A stretch of 7,330 nucleotides of DNA from an uncultured Bryobacterales bacterium (GTDB lineage Bacteria; Acidobacteriota; Terriglobia; Bryobacterales; Bryobacteraceae), in assembly GCA_937859895.1 (NCBI GenBank), contig CALMAV010000037.1, forward strand, positions 1-7,330, given 5' to 3'. A model generated the notes under the pieces. That model was given only the letters and a program-made list of their open reading frames with translations, searched no databases and was not told the origin of the DNA. The position numbers and the translations under genes were made by a program. Below, one piece after another: positions 1 through 5,557 of this stretch. Numbering within the stretch: position 1 is the first letter of the stretch; each line of letters starts with the position of its first letter.

Positions 1-2
1 GC

Positions 3-83
3 CTGCGCCTTCATCACTACAAGCACGTGGAGAATTCCTCGCTTAATAGGGTAGCGGAAGACGTGTCCGGTAGCGGCCTTTAG
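3..83 (+). CDS. Possible 3' end of an unknown plus-strand gene (5' truncated by window edge)
   Basis: An open frame runs from the window edge to a TAG at 81-83 and encodes about 26 residues, including HHYKHVENSSLNRVAED. The HYKHV stretch loosely recalls the region around the catalytic tyrosine near the C-terminus of tyrosine recombinases, but the fragment is too short to assign and I would not rely on that. Its stop overlaps the stop of the minus-strand gene that follows (TAA read from 80-82), as expected for two convergent genes packed tail to tail. The other two forward frames close at or before base 54. It may be chance. Confidence 0.25.
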   Translation: MRLHHYKHVENSSLNRVAEDVSGSGL

Positions 84-730
84 TCCGGATTCGGTCTCCA
101 AGGAACGCCAGCTCGCATTTCGGCCAGTGCTCCTGGAAGAGCAATCCAGTCATAATTGTTGGCAACGGAAGCTGGCGTTGGATCTTTCTCGGGTCTCATT
201 GATCCATGCGGGTCGACGGGAACTCCGGCAGAGAACATAAACTTTTCTAAGCGTTTCCAAAATGCCAACGTCTGGTTTGGAGGCTTCTCCGTCTTGCCGG
301 GGTAAGTGAAATCTGAGCGCCCCAACACTCGCAAGCCGGGAGGCGCGAGTTCTTTCGGTTGACCTATTTGCTCATTGAAGTAGCGGCTTACAGGGGACAA
401 CGATAAGAGAAAGGTGCCAGTTGGTGCAGAGCCGAAATAGGGAAGGGACTTATCAGCACCAGTGCGTATCTCACGCCAGCCTATCCAAGGATTTTCTACT
501 TGCAGTATCGGCTGTCTGTAATCCTGCAGGAGCGGCAAGGGTCCTGACGGGATATGCCATAACCAATGTTTTGCGCCGACAATCTGGGAGAGCTTTACTG
601 AGTGAAGAGCTCTCCATCGTTTTTCACCATCCGCTACGATGAAGCCAATTTCATTTTGCGCTATGAGCCAATCCAAAACAACTTGAGCATCAGTCTCGTT
701 CGCGTAAAAAGAGATATTGGCCGTGGACAC
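80..730 (-). CDS. Conserved-looking hypothetical protein, 216 aa
   Basis: I do not recognise a named family. The protein has no signal peptide or membrane segment and is probably cytoplasmic. It is rich in tryptophan and proline, with conserved-looking blocks: WHIPSGPLPLL (58-68), PWIGW (81-85), a YFG at 98-100, and ALPGALAEMRAG (197-208) near the C-terminus. The arrangement of an N-terminal alpha/beta part, a WHxPSGPLPLL block and a C-terminal 'ALxxMRAG' resembles uncharacterised bacterial proteins I have seen, but I can give no function. The start is a GTG at 728-730. On the minus strand a TAGGA lies 9 bases upstream and no in-frame ATG occurs nearby, so the GTG start is reasonable. It is divergent from the protease gene, with 134 bases between the two starts. 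Third positions look coding throughout, and the antisense frames over it look like shadows. Confidence 0.75.
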   Translation of the reverse strand: MSTANISFYANETDAQVVLDWLIAQNEIGFIVADGEKRWRALHSVKLSQIVGAKHWLWHIPSGPLPLLQDYRQPILQVENPWIGWREIRTGADKSLPYFGSAPTGTFLLSLSPVSRYFNEQIGQPKELAPPGLRVLGRSDFTYPGKTEKPPNQTLAFWKRLEKFMFSAGVPVDPHGSMRPEKDPTPASVANNYDWIALPGALAEMRAGVPWRPNPD

Positions 731-864
731 TTATTGAAGTCCTATCTTAAAGATACGTATGGTGTCTCTGCCGAAGCGGAACGATTAGGTCGCGCAGCGA
801 ATCTGTAAAGCGAGAGGGCTCCTCGAAGGCTGGCAGGTATGTGAGAGCATAGACTGCAAAGCAG

Positions 865-2100
865 ATGCGAGCCAAGATCCTGCTCTGTTGCCTTCTCACC
901 TTTGCTGGGGCAATCTGCCAAGGACAAGCCAACTCGGAGCTTACATCTTTGTACTCCGCCCACAACTGGAAGGAGCTTGGTAGTCGCCTCCGAAACACAA
1001 CCGGTCTGCCGCTCTATCGTGGTGCAGTCGGTGTGACCTTCAACCAAGATACAGAAGGTTCAGAACTTTTGCTGTTGTCGCTTATCAGGTCTGCTCCGCA
1101 TTCGTCAGAAGCCTACGAAGCGTATGAATGGCTCAGCCATCTCTACTTGTACCGAGGTCAATATCGCAGTCTTATCGCGACTATGGAGCAACGTTGGGCA
1201 GCGTTTCCCGAGAAGCAAGAAAGATCGCAGGAACAAGAAGGTCTCGCCGGGTTACGTGGCTTGCCTAATCAGACGGTAGTGCAAGCCGCTCCTTCGACGC
1301 TCGCCCATGACCGCGAGAGCATCTTCATTCCTCTGTCCATCGACGGAAACTCAGCCACCTATTTTTTCGACACCGGTGCTTGGGTCTCGTGCATGAGTGA
1401 GTCTGAAGCCAAAAGACTGCATCTTCAGATCGGAAACAGTTCGGGAACAACGAGCCAGTCTGCCGGCTCCCAAGTCAGTTTCCGTACGGCTGTCGCCAGA
1501 AACGTGGTGATAGGGAACACCCAGTTCAGAGATGTGTCTTTCGCGATTTTTCCTGACAGCCAAGAACCTTGGTCTGATCTGGCGCCTGGGCGTAAAGGCA
1601 TTATTGGCATCCCGCTCCTCGTAGGCCTACAAAAAGTAGTGTGGGAGAAGGATGGAATGGTGAAACTTGGTGAAAAGTCGCAGCCATTCGATGTCCAAAG
1701 GTCGAATTTGATGTTCAACAACGACCATTTGGTGATCGAGGCCACGGTCCAGAATCAAAGGGTTAGCGCCACCGTAGATACTGGGGCGGTAACCACGGAT
1801 CTGTATAAACCCTTTGCCGATAAGTTCGAGAGCCTACTAAGGCAGTTTGGCAAAAAAGATTCAACCGAGGTGCGTGGCATAGGACATGCCGAGAAGTTTG
1901 ATTCGGTAACTCTACGGGAACTCAGAATCCGAATCGGGAACTCGGACACGGTCTTATCTCCTGCTCACGTGATCCTGAAATCCTTGGTCGGGGCAAACTG
2001 CTGCGTTGGGAACTTCGGTATGGATCTATTTAAGCAGGCTCGTGCTCTGGAGATTGATTTTGGCACTATGACTCTACGCCTTTTGCCAGCCGAGAAGTAG
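865..2100 (+). CDS. Secreted two-lobed retropepsin-like aspartyl protease, 411 aa
   Basis: Probably an exported or periplasmic aspartyl protease. Residues 1-22 form a signal peptide (basic MRAK, hydrophobic core LLCCLLTFAGA, likely cleavage after GQA); there is no good lipobox at C18. Residues about 24-115 are helical and TPR-like. Two retropepsin-like lobes follow. Lobe 1 (about 150-270) has FFDTGA, catalytic-type D169-T170-G171, and a later GIIGIPLL strand. Lobe 2 (about 285-408) has VDTGA, D305-T306-G307, and the matching GNFGMDLF strand at 382-389. Retropepsins need two DTG aspartates, normally one from each subunit of a dimer; having both in one chain suggests a self-contained active site, which is inference. 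ATG 865 is the first start after an in-frame TAG at 850-852, and there is no clear ribosome binding site. The last 56 codons recur as a decayed copy downstream. The substrate is unknown, and some members of this family may not be active peptidases. Confidence 0.85.
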   Translation: MRAKILLCCLLTFAGAICQGQANSELTSLYSAHNWKELGSRLRNTTGLPLYRGAVGVTFNQDTEGSELLLLSLIRSAPHSSEAYEAYEWLSHLYLYRGQYRSLIATMEQRWAAFPEKQERSQEQEGLAGLRGLPNQTVVQAAPSTLAHDRESIFIPLSIDGNSATYFFDTGAWVSCMSESEAKRLHLQIGNSSGTTSQSAGSQVSFRTAVARNVVIGNTQFRDVSFAIFPDSQEPWSDLAPGRKGIIGIPLLVGLQKVVWEKDGMVKLGEKSQPFDVQRSNLMFNNDHLVIEATVQNQRVSATVDTGAVTTDLYKPFADKFESLLRQFGKKDSTEVRGIGHAEKFDSVTLRELRIRIGNSDTVLSPAHVILKSLVGANCCVGNFGMDLFKQARALEIDFGTMTLRLLPAEK

Positions 2101-2182
2101 CCGCCTCCGAACCTGAGCGCCCAGGTCAAGAAGCTGAACCTGCAACTCCCTAGGTCACAATCGAGGGGTCCTTCCATGTGGG
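1933..2182 (+). repeat. Direct repeat copy A: protease 3' end plus crcB-type leader
   Basis: This block contains the last 56 codons of the protease gene, the 75 bases after its stop, and ATGTGGG at 2176-2182. It matches 2730-3093 in the same order. Over the first 45 bases I count 36 identities (1933-1977 against 2730-2774). The tail is closer: CTGCAACTCCCTA-G-GTCACAAT (2142-2163 region) differs from the other copy at one base in 22. The match stops just after ATGTGGG. In copy B that heptamer is the true start of crcB; here the next bases lead into an unrelated gene. Confidence 0.85.
2163..2168 (+). promoter_or_regulatory. Ribosome binding site GAGGGG, inherited from the crcB-type leader
   Basis: GAGGGG corresponds to AGAGGAG in front of crcB in the second repeat copy. 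It sits 7 bases from the ATG at 2176, 9 from the GTG at 2178 and 18 from the ATG at 2187. Spacing therefore favours the GTG, or re-initiation at the ATG after translation of the four-codon frame MWVP. Confidence 0.5.
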
Positions 2183-2190
2183 TTCCATGA
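2176..2190 (+). other. Relic crcB start: four-codon frame MWVP-stop with ATGA overlap
   Basis: ATG TGG GTT CCA TGA reads from the position where crcB begins in the other repeat copy (ATG TGG GAT ...). It keeps the start codon and Trp2 codon of crcB and then closes. Its TGA (2188-2190) overlaps an ATG (2187-2189) in the frame of the next gene, so it could act as a tiny leader frame coupled to that gene. Whether it is translated cannot be seen from sequence. Confidence 0.45.
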
Positions 2191-2714
2191 AATTTTCACA
2201 AGTAACGTTGATCGCAATAAGCCGCCTAGCGGCTTTATCTCTCATTTCACTACTTTCAATAGCGTCAAATACAAACATAGATCGCAGCTTGCAACTCTAC
2301 ATAGCTGTTGAACACGATCAAGGTCAAATTGAATTGCGGATAACCAACTATGGATGTGTTAGGCAAACTTTGATAGTTGGAAACAGGACTCACGAGAAAG
2401 AAGAATGGTTTTTCGAAGGGAATGTCTCAACGCAAAATGGGTCGACTCTACCTGTCGTTCACTTCCCTCTGGTTAGCGTCGGAACTGGGTTTGTCCAAGT
2501 CTTAACCATTACCGTCCCTGCGCATGGCTCATTCAGGAAGACTTTTCCAATCGATGAGTTTGAGGTTGTCGGCCGTGCGGGTTCCAGGGAGAAGATTCGA
2601 GAACTGATCGGCTCTGGTAATCTACTGCAGCTTCGGGTTGAATGCAATCCGTCGGCGAGCAAAAGCGATGATCTCTGGAACGGTATTTTGATTTCCAATA
2701 GGGTCAAACTGTGA
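2178..2714 (+). CDS. Secreted hypothetical protein, 178 aa (175 aa from the ATG at 2187)
   Basis: I do not recognise the family. Residues about 4-30 form a signal peptide or membrane anchor (MKFSQVTLIAISRLAALSLI, then SIAS), with a plausible signal peptidase site near SIA-SN. The remainder alternates short hydrophobic and polar stretches and ends in a basic tail, as in a beta-sandwich domain. The segments LRITNYG (53-59) and LTITVPAHGSFRKTFPI (109-125) recall Ig-like or proteinase-inhibitor-like folds, which is a weak inference. Two cysteines (C60, C156) could pair outside the cytoplasm. The start is ambiguous: GTG 2178 has better spacing from the GAGGGG, while ATG 2187 begins exactly at the signal-peptide-like part. 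Base composition is lower than in the neighbours: 48 G+C in the 120 bases 2191-2310, against 37 in 60 at 3721-3780 in trpD. It lies between two direct repeats, so it may have been brought in. Confidence 0.7.
   Translation: MGSMKFSQVTLIAISRLAALSLISLLSIASNTNIDRSLQLYIAVEHDQGQIELRITNYGCVRQTLIVGNRTHEKEEWFFEGNVSTQNGSTLPVVHFPLVSVGTGFVQVLTITVPAHGSFRKTFPIDEFEVVGRAGSREKIRELIGSGNLLQLRVECNPSASKSDDLWNGILISNRVKL
2219..2235 (+). other. Hairpin inside the signal-peptide codons
   Basis: AAGCCGC (2219-2225) pairs with GCGGCTT (2229-2235) around a three-base loop CTA, giving a seven-base-pair GC-rich stem in an otherwise AT-rich stretch. It is followed by TATCTCTCATTT, which is not a proper U-run, so I do not call it a terminator. 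It encodes part of SRLAALS, about 30 to 45 bases into the gene, where a stem could slow early elongation or weakly attenuate transcription. Confidence 0.4.
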
Positions 2715-2723
2715 GTTTTCAAG

Positions 2724-2900
2724 GTTCACATCGGTAACTCAGACGTGGCTTTATCTCCTGCTCACGTACTTCTGGATTTTTAATTGGCAAATTGCTGTGT
2801 GGGGAATTTTGCCATGGATTTGTTCAAGCAGCCTCGTGCTCTGGAAACTAATTGTGATGCCATGACTCTTGCGTCTGCTACCAGCCGAGAGGACCATTAG
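2724..2900 (+). pseudogene. Decayed 3' fragment of a second aspartyl-protease gene
   Basis: In the frame starting at 2724 the translation begins VHIGNSDVALSPAHVLLDF, then a TAA at 2781-2783, then LANCCVGNFAMDLFKQPRAL and so on. This is clearly the C-terminal part of the intact protease at 865-2100 (RIGNSDTVLSPAHVILKS ... NCCVGNFGMDLFKQARAL). Damage is plain: an in-frame stop, one codon lost next to it, and loss of frame after MTL, where the intact copy has RLLPAEK. Only the end of lobe 2 is present. Both DTG motifs and everything upstream are missing, and nothing resembling them precedes it; the hypothetical gene's stop is at 2712-2714. It has no start signals and should make no product. Confidence 0.85.
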
Positions 2901-2994
2901 TTGGCACTGTGTGTTGAGACTGGGCAACTCGTAACCTGGTAATGGTTTACGCGATCAGCATCGGATTGCAGGGCAGGCCTAGTCGTTCTGACAA
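2890..2994. other. Extra segment in repeat copy B, no recognised content
   Basis: This stretch has no counterpart in copy A. I see no convincing open frame, no terminal inverted repeats, no tRNA or riboswitch fold, and no flanking target-site duplication beyond a chance-level AG. It could be an insertion in B or a segment deleted from A, since the ancestral state is unknown. The exact edges are uncertain by several bases. Confidence 0.4.
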
Positions 2995-3071
2995 GTAGAC
3001 GCCCCAAAGCTGAGTAATCCACTCTCAGTGCTGGGTAAAGAAGCCAAAGCTGCAACTCCCTAAGTCACAAT

Positions 3072-3078
3072 AGAGGAG
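3072..3078 (+). promoter_or_regulatory. Ribosome binding site AGAGGAG of crcB
   Basis: AGAGGAG sits 8 bases before the ATG at 3087, near-ideal spacing. It fixes the crcB start and is the strongest ribosome binding site in the first half of the window. Confidence 0.75.
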
Positions 3079-3086
3079 CCCTTTCC

Positions 3087-3467
3087 ATGTGGGATCGTTA
3101 CCTTTGTGTGCTGGCCGGCGGCGCTGTTGGATCACTTACACGGTATCTTGTGACAAGAGCCTTTGTTCAGAGCTTTCCCAATTGGAGCTTTGCTGCGGGA
3201 ACCTTTTTTGTGAATGTGACGGGGTCTTTCGCAATCGGCGTCTTGATGACATTGTTTGCCCAGCGGTTGCGTCTGCCGCAACACTGGCAGCTGATCGCAG
3301 TGACTGGTTTCCTGGGTGGATACACGACGTTTTCGAGCTTCGAATTTGACACCTACCTGGCCATGCGGGGTGGCAATCATTGGCTTGCTTTTGGATATCT
3401 GGTGGGAAGTGTAGCTGTTGCCTACGCGGCCTTGCTGGGTGGTGTTGCGCTGGTATCGAAACAATAA
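3087..3467 (+). CDS. crcB: Fluoride ion channel CrcB/Fluc, 126 aa
   Basis: A small inner-membrane protein that exports toxic fluoride. Fluc proteins form antiparallel dimers with two pores. Its 126 residues and four hydrophobic segments (about 3-25, 35-58, 66-90 and 98-122) match the family. Visible signatures are GGAVGSLTRY (11-20), GTFFVNVTGSF (38-48) with the conserved pore Asn N43, and GFLGGYTTFSSF (74-85), which carries the two pore phenylalanines F82 and F85. From memory these have the same numbers as in the well-studied Bordetella Fluc. All key residues look intact, so it should be functional. ATG 3087 is set by AGAGGAG. The stop TAA at 3465-3467 directly abuts the trpD ATG. No fluoride riboswitch is apparent in the 180 bases upstream. 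A relic of its start region is repeated at 2176-2182. Confidence 0.95.
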   Translation: MWDRYLCVLAGGAVGSLTRYLVTRAFVQSFPNWSFAAGTFFVNVTGSFAIGVLMTLFAQRLRLPQHWQLIAVTGFLGGYTTFSSFEFDTYLAMRGGNHWLAFGYLVGSVAVAYAALLGGVALVSKQ

Positions 3468-4535
3468 ATGATTTCTGAAGTCGGAATCTCTGAACAGTCG
3501 ACAATGGAAGGGAGCACTGTGCCTGCGCATTACCTTCCGTTCCGCCACTCCGTTCACCTGACGCAAGAGGAAGCGCACGGGCTGATGCACCGCATGCTTT
3601 CGGGCGACATGCAGGCCGGAGACATTGCGACTGTTCTCGACTACCTACGTCGAAAAGGCGAGACCTTAGCGGAGGTGGTCGGTTTCGCAACTGCTATCCG
3701 GGAATTAAGTGGACCCTTGGAGCTTGAGGTGGAAGGGCCCGTTATCGACACTTGCGGCACCGGCGGCGATGGTACGAACAGTTTCAACATATCTACGGCT
3801 ACTGCGTTCGTAGTGGCTGGAGCCGGTGTACGCGTAGCCAAGCACGGCAATCGGAAGATTTCAAGCCAATGTGGGAGCGCCGATGTGCTGGAGCAGCTTG
3901 GCGTTTCCATCAGCCTGACTACCGCGCAGGTACGAGACTGCATTCAAACGGTGGGACTCGGGTTCCTGTTTGCTCCAGCGATCCATCCAGCGATGCGGCA
4001 TGTCGTAGCTGCTCGCAAGATGCTCGGTGGCCGTACCGTTTTTAATTTGCTCGGACCTCTAACTAATCCGATTGGCGCACGGGTGCAGTTGATCGGTGCT
4101 TACTCGGTTCGTGCCGCTGAACTGCTGGCGCAAGCAGCCGCACGACTTGGAATCGAACGCGCCTTCGTTGTTCATGGTGCTGATGGGCTGGACGAGATTA
4201 CAACCACCGGCAACACCACCGTATTTCAAGTCGCCGAACGAACCGTGCAAAAGGGCGTCTGGTCGCCTGCCGATTTCAATGTTCCGGTCGCGGTACCGGA
4301 AGATCTTACCGGCGGCGATCCGGAGACTAACGCCGCAATCATCAAATCGGTGCTGTCCGGTGCGCCAGGACCGCAGCGGGATATTGTAGTCGCGAACGCA
4401 GCAGCGTCCCTGTTGATTGCGGGTCAAGCTGACGATCTTCGATCGGCGACGGAAGCGGCTATTGAAGCCATTGAGACAGGTGCGGCCCAACGGAAGCTGG
4501 ACGAGCTAATCGCCTTTACGCAAGGAGCGGAATGA
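3468..4535 (+). CDS. trpD: Anthranilate phosphoribosyltransferase TrpD, 355 aa (or 338 aa from GTG 3519)
   Basis: This enzyme transfers phosphoribose from PRPP to anthranilate, the second committed step of tryptophan synthesis, in the cytoplasm. An N-terminal helical domain (about 30-85) precedes the alpha/beta domain. Signatures are CGTGGDG (96-102, PRPP binding), NIST (107-110), KHGNR (125-129), CGSADVLEQLG (135-145), FNLLGPLTNP (192-201) and DGLDE (239-243), whose D242 and E243 correspond to the Mg2+ ligands. All look intact. The first ATG (3468) touches the crcB stop with no spacer and no clear ribosome binding site, so it would depend on coupling. An in-frame GTG at 3519 has GGAAGGGAG 4 bases upstream and gives a length closer to the family norm. 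The first 17 residues match nothing I know, so either start is possible. Its TGA overlaps the next ATG. No other trp gene is in the window. Confidence 0.96.
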   Translation: MISEVGISEQSTMEGSTVPAHYLPFRHSVHLTQEEAHGLMHRMLSGDMQAGDIATVLDYLRRKGETLAEVVGFATAIRELSGPLELEVEGPVIDTCGTGGDGTNSFNISTATAFVVAGAGVRVAKHGNRKISSQCGSADVLEQLGVSISLTTAQVRDCIQTVGLGFLFAPAIHPAMRHVVAARKMLGGRTVFNLLGPLTNPIGARVQLIGAYSVRAAELLAQAAARLGIERAFVVHGADGLDEITTTGNTTVFQVAERTVQKGVWSPADFNVPVAVPEDLTGGDPETNAAIIKSVLSGAPGPQRDIVVANAAASLLIAGQADDLRSATEAAIEAIETGAAQRKLDELIAFTQGAE

Positions 4536-5545
4536 AAGCGTTTGAGATTCAGGAGTTCGGCATTGACAGTCTAGCGCTGGTACATCGTGAGGTGCAGGCG
4601 CCCGGACCGGGACAGGTGCTGGTTCGTATGACTGCTGCCTCGCTGAACTTCCGTGATCTGCTGGTAGTTAAGGGTGCCTACAATCCCAAGATGCGGCGGC
4701 CTCTGGTGCCGTTGTCTGATGGTGCCGGTGTAGTCGAGGAGGTCGGCGAGGGCGTGACTGCCTGGAAGGTCGGCGACCGCGTGGCAGGATGCTTCTTCCA
4801 AGGTTGGCTGGAAGGTGATGTTTCAGCCGAAAAAATAGCCTTTGCTTTGGGCGGTGCGATAGACGGCGTACTGCGCGAGCGCATGGTCTTCGATGCAAAC
4901 GGTCTGGTACGAACACCCGATCATCTGAGCGATGAAGAGGCGGCAACCCTACCATGCGCCGGAGTCACAGCCTGGCATGCATTGTTTGAGCACAACCGTC
5001 CTGCACCAAGCGCCACTGTATTGATTCAAGGCACCGGGGGCGTTTCGGTCTTTGCACTTCAGCTTGCTCATATGGCGGGGCTGCGAACGATTGTTACTTC
5101 CAGCAGCGATACCAAACTCGCTCGGGTGCGGGAAATGGGCGCTGATGAAACAATCAACTACAAAGCAGAACCTGATTGGGATAAAGCAGCTCGTGCTCTC
5201 ACCGGCGGCGTGGGTGTCGATCACGTAGTTGAGGTTGGTGGCGGCGGCACGATCGAGCGCTCATTGCGGGCCGTGCGCATGGGTGGAACAGTTAGCGTCA
5301 TTGGCGTTCTGTCCGGGGCTGATCCGACTGTCTCCCCGAGATCTCTGCTGATGAACAGCCTGCGGCTTCAAGGCATCTATGTGGGCTCCAGAGCCATGTT
5401 CGAGCGTTTGAACAAAGCACTAGCTGCCCACAGGCTGAAGCCGGTAATTGACAGGACATTTCACTGGACCGAGTACAAAGAGGCCCTGAAGTACATGGAA
5501 GGCCAGAGCCACTTTGGGAAGATCTGCTTACGGTTTGATAGCTGA
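4532..5545 (+). CDS. Zinc-free MDR-family NAD(P)-dependent oxidoreductase, 337 aa
   Basis: A medium-chain dehydrogenase/reductase of the quinone-oxidoreductase-like kind, soluble and cytoplasmic; its substrate cannot be told. An N-terminal GroES-like domain (about 1-130) has LNFRDLL (38-44), DGAG (63-66) and VGDRVAG (80-86). A Rossmann domain (about 131-270) has PCAGVTAW (141-148), the dinucleotide loop IQGTGGVS (165-172) and TSSSDTK (189-195), the last suggesting NADPH preference. The position that holds the catalytic zinc Cys in alcohol dehydrogenases is Asn39, and the four-Cys structural-zinc lobe is missing, so it is not a classical zinc alcohol dehydrogenase. Its length is normal. AAGGAG at 4522-4527 lies 4 bases before the ATG, which overlaps the trpD stop as ATGA, so translation is probably coupled. 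It is likely the last intact gene of the crcB-trpD transcript. Confidence 0.92.
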   Translation: MKAFEIQEFGIDSLALVHREVQAPGPGQVLVRMTAASLNFRDLLVVKGAYNPKMRRPLVPLSDGAGVVEEVGEGVTAWKVGDRVAGCFFQGWLEGDVSAEKIAFALGGAIDGVLRERMVFDANGLVRTPDHLSDEEAATLPCAGVTAWHALFEHNRPAPSATVLIQGTGGVSVFALQLAHMAGLRTIVTSSSDTKLARVREMGADETINYKAEPDWDKAARALTGGVGVDHVVEVGGGGTIERSLRAVRMGGTVSVIGVLSGADPTVSPRSLLMNSLRLQGIYVGSRAMFERLNKALAAHRLKPVIDRTFHWTEYKEALKYMEGQSHFGKICLRFDS

Positions 5546-5557
5546 AATTGTTACTCC

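Larger units (their letters stand above)
2730..3093 (+). repeat. Direct repeat copy B: protease relic plus the real crcB leader and start
   Basis: This is the partner of 1933-2182. Relative to copy A it carries two extra pieces. About 105 bases (roughly 2890-2994) interrupt the match between CCGAG and AAGTAG, that is, right before the old stop codon. About 14 bases (around 3015-3028) create the pairing CTGAG/CTCAG. After the interruption the match resumes with AAGTAGACGCCCC against AAGTAGCCGCCTCC and continues through the ribosome binding site to ATGTGGG, the first seven bases of crcB. Confidence 0.85.

Noticed and set aside
734..763. Sigma-70-like promoter TTGAAG ... TATGGT in the divergent intergenic region
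   Set aside because: Only four of six bases match in each box and the spacer is 18; at this level such pairs occur by chance. No better pair was seen for either divergent gene.
602..1047. Open frames overlapping the start region between the two divergent genes, on both strands
   Set aside because: They overlap well-supported genes, have no ribosome binding sites or recognisable protein features, and read as antisense or out-of-frame shadows.
2901..3086. Possible fluoride riboswitch in front of crcB
   Set aside because: I looked for the conserved GATGG, AACCGCC and CTGATG blocks and their pseudoknot arrangement and did not find them. Only a weak CTGAG/CTCAG stem (3010-3028) is present. A covariance-model search would settle it.
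1933..3093. Composite transposon or integron explanation for the repeats
   Set aside because: The repeats contain protease and crcB-leader sequence, not transposase, inverted termini or attC-like sites, and no transposase or integrase gene lies between or beside them.
3132..3690. Long antisense frames over crcB and trpD
   Set aside because: They lie opposite two confidently identified genes and encode arginine/serine/proline-rich translations typical of antisense shadows of GC-rich genes.
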